Source: Ampelocalamus luodianensis (lineage: Eukaryota > Streptophyta > Magnoliopsida > Poales > Poaceae). Taken from it: a DNA stretch of 64,000 nt. Location: assembly GCA_036346255.1 (NCBI GenBank), contig CM070639.1, positions 2,676,001-2,740,000 of the forward strand. Direction: 5' to 3'. Made by a program: the position numbers and the translations under genes. Positions within the stretch are counted from its first letter, which is position 1, and every line of letters begins with the position of its first letter. This document shows positions 9,849 through 20,922 of the stretch, piece after piece. Below the pieces are notes generated by a model. The model was given only the letters and a program-made list of their open reading frames with translations, had not been told where the DNA came from and searched no databases.

Positions 9849-11792
9849 TCACGAAACCGCGGCAAACGCAAACGCAAGACAACACAACCACGCGGCTCGA
9901 ACGGAGCTCCACCTCAAAGCGGCGGCGGCGGCGGCGGCGGCGGCCGAGCTCTCCCCGTGCGCCGGCGACCCCTCCCGAGCTGCGCACGGCGGCACCGCGA
10001 GGTAGCCGGACAGGTCGCCGTACCTCTCCCTGCCAATGCACAGCTCGCCGTTGTCCCGCACGTCCAGCCGCTTCCCCAGCCGCGCCACGAACGCGCTGGG
10101 CAGCGCGATCTCCCCGCGAGCCGGTTCTGGCTCAGGTTCAGCTGCCCCAGGTGCGGCAGCGCGCTGAGCCCCGCCGGGATCGGCCCGTCCAGCCGGTTCC
10201 GGTCCAGCGACAGCGCCGTCAGGTTCCGTAGCGCCGCGAACGCCGGCTCCGGGATGCGGCCCGTCAGGTCGCATCCTGACAGGCCCAGAACCTGCAGCCG
10301 CCGAAGCGACCCCACCAGCGCCGCTGGCAGCGCCGTGCCGATCGGATTGTCCTGGAGGAGGAGGTACTGCAGGCTGCGGCCGAGGCCGGCGAGCGATGCC
10401 GGGAGCGGGCCCGTGAGAGCGTTGCGGCCCAGGTCAAGGAGCGCGAGGTTCCGGAGCTGGCCCAGCTCTGGCGGCACGCCGCCAGCGAGGCGGTTGTGGC
10501 TGAGATCCGCCTTCTGGAGGAGGCGGAGGCTGCCGAGGCTCGTCGGTATGCCGCCGGCGAGGTTGTTGAAGCTCAGGTCCAGGATGGACAGGCTCGCCAG
10601 CCCACCGAGTTCCTCCGGCACCTGTACATGTGCCATGTCATCATTTAAGTTTCCACGTCAAAATTTTACTTTTAGAGGATAAAAAAGGGTTGCAAACAAA
10701 AGTTGTTCTATTTATTTTAAGATGGAAAAATTGTATCATCTTTTGATTTTATTTTATTTGCATAGGAGCAGTACTTATAAGCCTTGTGCTTTTTGAAGTT
10801 TGTCAAATTTTAAGGATAATTTACAAGTTCACGAGAGTACTATAGAAAGTGCGAGTATGAACTTATATCACTACATGTCCTCTCACAATGGAACATTAGA
10901 ACTTTATACTCTAATTTTGCATTCGGACTAAAACGCACTTAACTAATTAAGCTACTAGATTTCTCCATGTCTTCAAAAAGGTATGGAAAAACTCATGAAA
11001 GGATCTTGTAAAAGGCTAATGGAAAACAGACTCCAAAGTCCAAACTAACAACAACTATAAGTTTTGAAACAATTAATTTTCTCTTGCTGAAAAAGTATTT
11101 ATTAATTAATCAGTATACCTCACCACTGATGTTGTTGTAGCTGAGATCAAGCTGCTGCAGTGAGCTCAGCCTGCCGAGCTCCTTGGGGATGCTCCCATGG
11201 AAGCCACTCTGCGACAAGCTCAGCACCCTGAGCCTCCTCAGCTCGCTCAGGCTTGCCGGTATCACCCCGCCGAGCCCGGGGTTGGAGCTGAGCACGAGCT
11301 GCTCTAGCGCAGGGCCGTTGGCGAACATCGCCGGCGGCAGGGTGACGACGGCGGCCGCCTCCCCGGCCGCCGCGGCGGTTCTTGGTCGACGAAGCAGCCG
11401 AAGAGGGAGAGCGACCGGAGGTAGGGTAGGCCGGAGAGGAGGGAGGCTGGGAGAGTGGCCCCGGGTCGGCACGGCGGGCTGGCGACGTCGGGTCCGAGGT
11501 GGAGCTTTGCCGCGTGGAGGCGGCCGTCGCGGCCGAGCTCGCACTGCAGGCCCGGCCACGGCGTGTCCGTGCAGGGCCGCGGGTGGAGCTGCGGCCAGGA
11601 GGGGTCGCCCAGGAGCTCGCCCAGCGCCCGGAAGATGGCCTCCAGCTCCTCCCGCGGCAATGCGCCGTCACCGTCGGCGAGATGAGTCGGCTGTAGCGGT
11701 TGGAGTGGTGCTGCGGCGGCGGCGGTCGTTTGGAAGAGGAGGAAGAGGAGGGTGATGGTGGAGGCGGTGTTTAGAGAGGGGAGGTAAGCCAT
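9849..11792 (-). CDS. PII-2-like leucine-rich-repeat surface protein, two single-base frameshifts
   Basis: Plant LRR protein resembling PIIRIFORMOSPORA INDICA-INSENSITIVE PROTEIN 2. In that family the protein is secretory, membrane-attached and lacks a kinase. Two minus-strand exons: 11792-11119 and 10621-9849, joined by a 497-bp GT-AG intron within the LRR array (YNNISGE, then VPEELGG). The start MAYLPSLNT gives a signal peptide with a hydrophobic run TITLLFLLFQ. Then come a Cys-pair N-cap (PCTDTPWPGLQCELG) and about ten LRRs of LxxLxLSxNxLxGxIP type. The protein ends with a hydrophobic tail (WLCCLAFAFAAVS), typical of a GPI-anchor or membrane signal. The full length would be about 480 residues. 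The frame slips by one missing base near 11385 (after GCFVDQ) and again near 10120 (NRLAG, then EIALPSAF); on both sides the protein is well conserved. Either both are sequence errors in GC-rich DNA or this is a young pseudogene. Confidence 0.82.
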
Positions 11793-14700
11793 TGGAGAGC
11801 ACTTGTGAGCTGTGCAGTGAGGAAGTGACTCAGTGAGTGAGACGAGGAGTGAAGGGTGGTGGTGGTGGTGTGGGGGGTGGTGTTTGGGATCTATAGGCAC
11901 TAGTCTATAACTCTATCTCAGTAGATCAATTTATATCGTATGACACGTGTATTTGTTAATCTCAAAGCGCACAGACCTAGAAGTTGGAACGAATAGACCA
12001 ACTCCTTTGGAATCTTTAATAGGGATATGGATTATGGGGATTAGTGTTGTCTACAAGTGATGTAGAGAGTTGTTATAGCAGCTGTCTGTACCATTGTATA
12101 CGTCTGAAGATCTTTTTGAACATGTGTATATATATAGTTCATTTATTTGGTTTGGTTTCTCCAGAACACGCGGGAGTAACTGCAATACGGGTTTTTTTTC
12201 CATATTCATTCGAACAGTTGACATGAATGTTTTCATCTGCCTTTCATCTCCATTGCAAAATCTGTAATACAAGATCGCATCTACATATATCACCACAAAG
12301 ATTGCCGAATTTTTTCCTTCCAAATCAAGTTGTGTTCATATTCACAGTACAGCCTTCCCAAAATCCCAGCTGCCTCCTCCCATCGAAGACGTTGGGCGGC
12401 TAGCTAGCCATACAGACAGAGGGAGTGCATGCAGATGCAGGTGCAATCATACGTGGTCAAGGGCGCATCATGTCACGACACATTTGCGGTCGGTTCGTAT
12501 TGAATGAAGTGAGAGTGAAGGCATGCATGCACCGATTGGAGATGGGAATCATGTAGAGAGAGAGATGACGATGATGGAGGAGGAGTCGTGCACTGTGGCA
12601 CTAGTGTGCGTGTTCCTCCTCTTGGGGAAGCATCGACATGAAATGTCTTTGGACTTTCTTTTTGGAAAAAAAAAACAAATGTCTTTGGATTAAACTATCT
12701 CCTATCTAAGTTTAGTTTAGACTCAACTAACGCTGAGAGCTGGTTAATTTTTTAGCGAACCGAACACAACACATGCACGCGCATCAGATTCAGATGTCAG
12801 TGCAGTCAGGGCCATGTCTTGGGGGTGGGTCCTCCTGTCCTGTCTGTCAGCTCACCAAAAGAAAAGGAGAGGCCAAGCCAAGCCAAGCCAAGCGTGCGGC
12901 TAGGAGTCCCGACCGATCTCACGTGCGGGCAGATGCAGAGAGAGAGAGACCACGAGACTACGCCGAATGCAGGATGCAGCAGATAGGTGTGTATACTTGT
13001 ATGCAAATAGCGACGTTTGCCATATTTCAAAGTCAACAGGATGCTCTCTTGATCACTGAATTCTCCTGGCGTGTATTTGGAAAAGAAGCTGCAACAACAG
13101 AACAAGGACTTTTACGACGAATTCACTCGATTTGTATCGTTTACGTTTACCAAAACATATATTTTAAACAGTGTATTGATTCACCGCTTCTACATGTATG
13201 TGCATGTCACGGAAAAAAAATCCTATAGGATCTGGCCCAGCTCCATTAATGTAGACCGATTCCATCATGTGACACGTATCTTTTCACGAATCTTAAAGCG
13301 CACAGCCCCATAAATCACTGTTGTGAATTTTCACAAATTGAATACTGAAAACTAGCATATCACGACGATTTAAAATTCGTGAAAAAACACAATTCTATGC
13401 GATTTTTTTACGCACGCCACCACTCACCTACAGCTACGGCTCTCTTTGCGTGTGTGTGCCCGTGTTGGACTGGTCATCCATGCCTGGTGTAGAGTACTTG
13501 CTTGTCAGTACCTGTACTATGACTCTACGGGTATGGAGTAGCAGCATCGAGATCGCACGCACGCATGTGTATGTGTGTAAGTACGTACGGTGCTGCCTGC
13601 TTGGGTGTACTTTGCTGCATGCACGTTGTTTTCTGGTCGGTTCTCCTTGTCTTTGTCTTCCCTTTTCCGCATCTCACCCCCGGCTAGCTGGGAAAATCCT
13701 ATGTTCTTTTTTTTCTAGTTCCTGGCGTTCATTTCCTCTGCTAGTATTTTGATTTGGGATTACGAAGTATTCGATGGAGATGATCTACGATACATAAAAT
13801 TAGGAGTGACTTTCACCGGTCGATCAAAAAACAAAGGTTGATATCAATAGGTACAGTAAAATTACTGCAATAAATATTTCATTGCTGCTATAATATTTGC
13901 TACAGTACCATTGCAAAAGTATTGTCCGCGCACTCACAAAACCTATTCGTAGTGGGCCTCTGCAGTAATGCAGAGGATCATTTGATTTGATCAACTAATC
14001 GCTCTCCACCAATATTTTCTATTTGTTCTACAAATAGTTTTCAATTGTTCCCGTCGATGAACTGTTGGACCATTGAAACTGTTGATGATCATAACACTGG
14101 GTTCCGAATTAAACTTACTGTGGAATATAATGTGACGCTATCAAATAAATAATGTATATTGCTATGGACACACTAGATGTTTGTGTAAGAATACAAAAAA
14201 TGTTACAATATGATCGTAGTTTAATGATCGCGACTAAATAAGTAATGCTAAATACTTATCTCATGTTACAGAGAACATAGGCTACCCCCTTTATAGTATT
14301 TGAAGGGGTGACAGTTAATACCGCTAAAAGTGCCTCTAATCTTCACGCATGTTCGTCAGGAGAGTCTTAAACCGTCGCGTCCGTTAGCCAATTATCGTAA
14401 GTTGCTAAATATGCCAAAAGCCGCCTTCCCGCCAGTCACGCGGGTAACTGTTGGTGTTTTCCAACCAATTAGTTGGCCGGTGATTATCTAAGGTCGTATA
14501 GCTAGTCAGACGATATCCATATTTGGTCATTCATGATCTAAACTAGTCGTCGGCTAGTTTAGCCGTAATAAAGAGAATTAAATTACCTTTATAAACTGGT
14601 TGTAGATTCAGAAGTCTGGACACTAATGGCCCCCTGCACATCCAGAATTCCAAAAGTAGCTGTTCGTGGAAATTCCAAATCTAGCTCGATGGGCCTCTGC

Positions 14701-14992
14701 TGCGGGCGCCGCGACGCAGCAACAAGATGTTGCGGCGTGTGAAGAGCAAAGACCAAGTGCTGCGGCGGCAAAGAAGAGCAAGCGGGCGGGCGCGTGGCTG
14801 CAGCGAGCGTGCGGTGCGCGCGGCAGGCGGGCGGCGGCGTGGCTAAGCGCGCGGCGGGCCGTCTTCGCGTTGTCTCTCGCGCGACGGCGGCGGCGGCCAC
14901 CTCTCTGCGCTCCAGCGCAACACCTTCCTCTGCGCGCGACGGCGGCACGCCTCTGCGGCTCTCCAGCGCAAAGACCGACTGCGGCTTTTGTA
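11793..14992. other. Upstream region of the PII-2-like gene, no supported gene
   Basis: AT-rich spacer with short low-quality frames on both strands. It contains two related segments, 11941-11974 and 13270-13305 (both begin TGACACGT and end AAAGCGCACAG), about 150 and 1480 bp upstream of the PII-2-like start codon. The GC-rich block 14690-14990 has overlapping proline/alanine-rich frames on both strands without a recognisable domain. Confidence 0.45.
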
Positions 14993-15086
14993 GATTCATA
15001 ACTATAATATAGTGAACCTATGTTAAATGAACCTCCTTTGATTCATAACCATAATATAGTAAACCTATGTTAAACGGACCTCCTTT
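14993..15086. repeat. 47-bp tandem repeat, 2 copies
   Basis: Units 14993-15039 and 15040-15086 both start GATTCATAAC and contain ATAATATAGT and AACCTATGTTAAA; they differ at a few positions. They lie at the edge of a GC-rich block. Confidence 0.9.
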
Positions 15087-16214
15087 GACTCCAAAATATC
15101 GAAAAATATTGATCTAACAAAAATCCTCGTCAGAAACCAAACACGTGGGACATACAACTTTAATGCGCGGAACATCGAAATCAAATGCGTGGGATATTTT
15201 GTTTTACCTACCGACACATCCAAACGCGCGCGCACGTGATTCAATCCCCAGGGAATTGCTAAAAAAAACCTCTTCGAATTGCGTGCGCGGGCTGGCTGCG
15301 GGCTTCTCAGCCCACGGGCTGAAGTGCGCTGCAGGTGACAGCGGATGTTGGGTGGGCCACCACTTGTTTGGGCCTCACGTGTCCATCGCCTCAGGCTAAG
15401 ATCGATCGAGTTGGGCTTGGGCCACAGCTGCTGCAGCCTGCAGGAAGCGGCAAGCAAGTCGAGACAAGCTGCTGCTTTGCAAAACAAAACAAAACACCGC
15501 TTTCCTTTGATAATTGCAACCACAGGGAAGTAACTTTGTACTAAACTGTCCTTCTATTCTTGCTGATATCAAAACAAAAAATTAGAACTCTCTCTTCGTG
15601 CTAATAGGTGAACTCTTCCGTATAAGCTATTGGTTGTAAAGGTTGTACGATGAGCGTGTTGACCTTGCATGGTTAAGATCTTGCATGTTGAGCGTGCTGA
15701 CCGTATGGGAAGAAAGTGAGGAGATGTACTATAGCTAATGTACTCTAGATGGTAGATGTTACTGTGGCTAGTTTTACTAACTGAAATCGGAAATAAACAC
15801 CCATTTAATAAATAAAAAAAGCTATTGGTTGTATATGTTTTGATGGGTACAACTTGGAGAGAAATCTCTCCATCTAGGAGGGGTTATTCACAAAAATATG
15901 CTTCGGTGTCCCTCGAGTTTCTCTAAATCTAAACGAACAACTCGTATGCAATGCAAACTTTACATTTTGGATAGAACCAATTAGATCCAAACCACCATCT
16001 AAGAACATGATCTCACATGCCAGAGCTAGAACACCATAAGATTTCATAAGAGTGAATGTGATATAGGTGGATTGATGGTGCCCTGCTTTGGGGATATAAT
16101 AGGTGGATTGATGGTGCGGAGCTAACCCTGTAATCAGAGTGAATGTAATAACAAGCTTTATTTCTGCAGAAACTACAACCGGAAGTCTTTAAACTGAAAC
16201 TGTGTGTCTCGTAG
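15087..16214. other. Spacer, no gene seen
   Basis: No coding sequence or clear element ends were recognised. Overlapping frames at 15065-15544 read on both strands and look spurious. Confidence 0.4.
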
Positions 16215-16850
16215 GCATTAAAAATTACAAAATCTCACTAAAACTGCACAACAAGACGAGCCTTATATCTTTCTACATTGCCTTTAGATTCTCTTTTGGT
16301 CTTAAGTATCTATTTGCAACCAATCGGTTTTGCACCTTTTAGCAGTGGAATAAGATCCCAAACGTCATTGTCTTTCATGAACTTACACTCGTCATTCATG
16401 GTAGCGATCCACCTTTGTGGGTTAGCGCTTTGCGTGGCTTTATGAAAGTTGATATGATCTTCCTCCACTATTCCAGCATCGGTCTCATGTTCTTGGGGAA
16501 AGATAATGTAGTCCTCTGAAATTGCACTTCTTGTTTCTCTAGTGGATCTTCTTAATAGCACTAGTTCTTGAGATTGTTGAGTTTGTACTTTTGGAGCAAT
16601 TCCTTGATTTTGAGAGGGATTTTCTTGGACATTTTGTTGATCTAAATTTAATTTGTTCAACAATATCAGTTAAAATAATTTTATCATGATCATTGTCAAC
16701 AATAGTCATAGGAAAAGGAACAAATTTCTCCTCAACTGGGCATTTCCCCTTTCAAAAATTGCCTACTAGTGGGATCATAAAATTTGTTGAGAATGTTTCA
16801 GAATATCCAACAAAATAGTTACGAACAGTTGTTGAGTCCAGTTTGTTTTC
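16215..16850 (-). pseudogene. Ty1/copia pol fragment (integrase end to start of RT)
   Basis: Minus-strand reading shows, in order, an integrase-end block (NYFVGYSE, FYDP), the variable linker, and then the start of reverse transcriptase with the hallmark EYKWxLIP-region equivalents NDVWDLIP and KPIGCK. The next codon is TAG where the family has Trp (KPIGCKW), followed by ERYKARLV. Beyond that the similarity stops. There is also an in-frame stop near 16757, and no LTR was seen on either side. This is a dead remnant. Confidence 0.8.
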
Positions 16851-18163
16851 GTTTGGCTGTGAGAGGATGGTCCTGGTTGGAATTATGTATCCAACGGCTG
16901 TGAGGGGATGTCCACAAATAGGTTATGCATATGTAATTTGTTGGTCGCCTGCGTGCTAATTGCAACGCTTGGCTTTGACCTAAATATCCCTACCAACTTC
17001 AGTGCCACCTGCACTCCATGATTGCCGAAAGCCAATCAAACTCGATCTTGTAGTACGTACTCGGACAGATCGATCCTTTAACATCTAGCTGTGGTCTCAT
17101 CTCTCATATATTAGTACGTGCAGCACATAACGCACACCACCACATGTGTACACATATGTGCATCTCCTATTACACACGTTAGGAATTTTGCTGAAGCATT
17201 AGGATCTCACGTAGCGTGGATATGTACTTTTTCACTGAATGTGTACACATATGTACCCTAAATAAATAGTGTGCTCGACGACCGAGCTACGCTCAATCCT
17301 CAGTGGCAGTGTATACCGGTTGCGATTACACACAACATAGTACTATATTTCCAGGAGAGAATTGCTACTTACTACTTCACCACCAGTAATTTACTTTGCT
17401 TGCTCTCCTAGACATCACTCAGATTTGGTAAAAGTAAAAAACAAAAACAAACAAAACTATCGTTCGTTCACTTAATTCCAACAAAAATCTTCTAGTTTTT
17501 GGTCGGCGATATAATCAGCAGTTTTTGGTAGTGTTTTATCAAAGCGTTTGGGATTTGAACCTGTGGACGAATGATCCAAGCAGATCGACCAAAACCATCA
17601 CATTGGCATATGGACGGCCAGGATGAGAGCTCCGACATGTACACTAGTGTTTGGTAGGCACACAACCCCTAGGACGATCGACACATGTGTCCATGGAGCA
17701 CATTAGTCTTTGATATTTGCCCAATTATTGATGGGAAGCTACTAAGCTAGCGTCTTTAATATGCATGATCTGATCAGATGCGTTCCATCAGGGCACGCAT
17801 GAGAACAAAAGGAGGGGGGGGGGGCGATTTGATGTGGTATCTGCTGCGCTTTGCGTTGCGTTTTTCGGTGCAAATGATTTTCTTGTGTCTTGGACCTGGC
17901 CTGCAATCATTCCGTTCTCGCTGATCAGACGCGGTGCTTTTCGGCAGAAACGTCCAGCGGTGAAGTCTTTTCAACCGCCGCGCCGCTAGCTTGTGGCCAT
18001 CAGTTTGTTCAGGAAGGAGTTAGCCCAAGGTTTAGTTTTGCCAAGAGTGCCTTGGCCTTTTGAACCATCTCGTTCTGACTGGATGTGTGCAGTCACTCAC
18101 TGTTCACTATCCACACGGTTGATGTGAACTGTGGCAAGGCGAGCCTTTTCGTGCTCCTGTCTG
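16851..18163. other. Spacer, no gene seen
   Basis: AT-rich intergenic DNA; no ORF with domain content, no RNA gene and no clear repeat ends were recognised. Confidence 0.4.
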
Positions 18164-18438
18164 CTCCCTCCGTTTCACTGTGTTCGTAGTGGGAATCGCC
18201 GTTTCAAAATATTTGTCTATTGAAAAATCAATCGAAAGAATCAAGAGCGTAATTATTACAATGTTTTCACTTTCTACCACTGCTTAAATGCTTTGAAAAG
18301 GTTAAGTGGTTGTAGTATGCCGTTTAATAAGGGTACGTGGGATCATTTCGCATTGATTTTTCTTTTTCTTATAATTAGTGATTTCTTGGTCTATGTATAC
18401 GACAGACGGTGGGCAAATATATTGGAACGGATGGAGTA
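18164..18438. mobile_element. MITE with CTCCCTCCGT-type termini
   Basis: Starts CTCCCTCCGTTTCA and ends GGAACGGATGGAGTAG, inverted-repeat termini of the 'ctccctccgt' MITE class that is abundant in grass genomes. It is 275 bp long, AT-rich inside and without coding capacity. Confidence 0.7.
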
Positions 18439-18731
18439 GTTAATAACCACAACAATTGTAGATAGCTGGAATGGATCTGTATCTTCCGTTGCAGTAATAG
18501 CTATTAGAGTTGTCAGATAAGCTTTTCGATGGGTTGTTTCGCCGTGCAAAGCCTCGAGTGTCTCGCATGAATTTTTGTTTTCAGAATACTCACAGGAAGT
18601 TTTGAGCCAGTCGGTTCCTCTCATGTCCTAATCACGAGTGTTAAATTGCAATTGAAGGAAGACGTGTTGTTCGGACCTGTACGCTAACACCACAGATGAT
18701 ACAGAGTTCGGCTGTGTTATGTACTTATATA

Positions 18732-18920
18732 TGTTATATTCAAGCAGAGTAAACCAATTCATGAATAAATAAATAAAAATCCACAAGCAATTTTCATATT
18801 TCTAAAACTAAAGATTGTTATATTTAAGTGGAGTAAACCAAGTCACAGAAATAAATAAATAAATAAATAAATAACCCGCAAACAATTTTTGATTTGTTTT
18901 TCTTCTTCCGAAACTAAACA
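18732..18920. repeat. About 90-bp tandem duplication with AAAT microsatellite
   Basis: Unit 1 (18732-18817) and unit 2 (18818 to about 18920) share GTTATATT-AAG-GGAGTAAACCAA, then (AAAT)n, then ACAA-CAATTTT and CGAAACTAAA-like ends. The AAAT run in unit 2 has expanded (18847-18874). Confidence 0.75.
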
Positions 18921-19009
18921 TGGTTCCACCAAGCTATTCCAGATTGGTATGGATGAGGACCAAGGTTTGATGATAGACCTTGATGATATGATCCTATTCC
19001 TACCTTGAT

Positions 19010-20310
19010 AGCTCGGCTCGTGGCTCGAGCTCGTTGATTTTCGAGCCGAGCTGAGCCTTGTCTTTAGCTCACCAAAAAAACGAGCGGAGTTCGAGCCGGC
19101 TCGTGCCTCTTGCTGGGCGCCTCGGCCCACGAAGGCCCGGTCCAACGGCAGCGCCCTTGCCTCTTGCTTGCCCACAGCTCCACTCCCCTTCCCTTCCCTT
19201 CCCTTGCCTTGCACAGGCTGCAGCCATTCCCTTCTCCGTTTCCACCCCACCGCACCCCCTCCTCCGGCCCTCCCCTCCGGCCCTCCTCCCCTACCCTTCA
19301 TGGCCTCCGCCGACCTTCCCATGGGGGGCAGCAGGGGCATCCTCCCTGCTGCCGCCTCCCGTCCCGGTCCCAACCTTCAAACCAGGACACGCTGCAAGCT
19401 GCAGCAGCAGCGCCTCCCGGGCTCAACTCCCTCATCTCCGGGCTCCGGCGCAGGCGCCGCCCCGACGAGGCCGTCGAGGAGGAGGCCCTCTCCAACATGC
19501 CATGCGACCGCGCGCGCCAGGCCTACACCTTACCTTCGGCCTCTGCACCATGGTCTATTGGTCTGCCTCCCCGTCGGCACCGGCGTCCTCGAGCTCGGCT
19601 CCACCAAGGTCCGAGCTTCCGAGGTCATCTTCCACATGCGGCAAGGAACTTCCTTGGCGGCGGCAAATCCCTGGTCGTTTCGTTGTGGATTTGGGGGATT
19701 TATCGATCTGTTCTTGAGCCATAGGGTTTGTTGAAATGTTTTCAATTTTGGTGTTCTTGGATGTTTTTTTTGTGGTTATTGTTACAGTTTTAGATCTTTG
19801 ACTGGTTTGGTGGAATGGGTTTTCAGGGATTGGGGATTGGAAGGCAATGCTGGAGATGGGCTAATCAGAACAGCGGAGAAGATCCTGTCTGGAAGACTGG
19901 AACCAATTCCACATCCGCACCAATCGCCACCCAAATCAAAATCAATCTAGTTCTTGGGTTTCATAGATATCATTCTCCATGTGTAAATGTTGATGATTAT
20001 ACAAGACTAACCATGGAGAAGTGGCAGAATGAGATATTTCGTAGATGTGGAATTGTGGATGATGTTTTTGGGTTGCGATTGCGAATTGCGATTGGTGTTT
20101 TGCAGGCGTGGATGATGTTCTTCAGATGAATAAGAGTTTCATGCTTTTCATGTTGGATCGGCGAAGAAAACAGAAATTCTTTCCGCTAGTTCTTTCACTA
20201 CACAGCCTAAACCGAGCCGCTCGAATACTGCCGCCTGGTCCTGCCTTGCGAGGGCTTGAGAGCCGGCTCGAGCCGAGCCAGATGTTAAAACAAGCTTGAG
20301 CAAGCCCGGC
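19010..20310. mobile_element. Putative element with GAGCTCG-rich ends carrying a bHLH-MYC_N gene fragment
   Basis: Both ends are rich in GCTCG/CGAGC words in opposite arrangement (19010-19110 and 20210-20300: for example GAGCCGGCTCGAGCCGAGCC), resembling long degenerate inverted termini. Between them the plus strand holds a scrambled fragment of the bHLH-MYC N-terminal domain in several frames: LNSLISG and DEAVEEEAL (19420-19490), PCDRARQAY (near 19500), FGLCTMV (near 19534), VCLPVGTGVLELGSTKV (19561-19611) and EVIFH (near 19621). In intact genes these follow one another closely. Element ends are approximate and no target duplication was verified. Confidence 0.45.
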
Positions 20311-20649
20311 CTGAACCAACTGTATGATCTTAACTTGCTTTCCAAAACACAACCATGATTTTTCCTCATTGCACTTCCATGTCATCCTGAAGACCATTGG
20401 CTGTCCTGACCTGCCGGCCAGCATGTACTACAAACCCATTTGATCCCATCAAAGCAGTACCACCTCTGCAAATCGCATGCCCAAATCCAATGCAACAGCC
20501 ATGCTCCTATCAAGTATCCATCCATCCAATCCAGCCACAAGATTATTACAGTATTAGAGGGAGCTACTAGTGATGGCACAGTGCCCCCCTATGCACTCTC
20601 TAGACACACCAATCATTCTCTCACACAAACAACCACAAATTAACCTACA

Positions 20650-20922
20650 CCTCACAACAATTAGCATTCACTAGCTCTCCCTCTCTCCTCTCTCTCTCTC
20701 ACTCACACACACACCTCTCTCCTCTTGCCCTCCTACAAAAGGGCATCTCACACCACACACCCTTCCCCACAAGTCCATAGAAATCACAAACCAAGCAGCT
20801 ATCTCTCTCACACAAGCTTGCAACTAATTAAGCTAGCTTGCATTGAAGCATTGGGCACCTCAAAGCCATAGCAAGCAAGCATAGTAGCAGGTAGCAAGCA
20901 AGAAGCCAAGGAAGCAAAGCAT
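20650..20922 (+). promoter_or_regulatory. Promoter and leader of the DUF4408/DUF761 gene
   Basis: CT/CA-rich tract (20680-20725), a TATA-like TACAAAA at 20734-20740, and then an AC-rich and later AAGC-rich leader of about 150 nt without upstream ATG pressure close to the start codon. Pyrimidine-rich tracts of this kind are common near grass core promoters. Confidence 0.45.

Noticed and set aside
12051..12323. Minus-strand frame with FVVIYVDAIL, faintly like a copia RT YVDD motif
   Set aside because: Flanking residues do not follow the copia pattern and the metal-binding DD is absent; similarity is too weak to call.
14589..15001. Pro/Ala/Arg-rich frames on both strands in a GC-rich block
   Set aside because: Typical antisense readings of GC-rich DNA; no homology, start context or introns.
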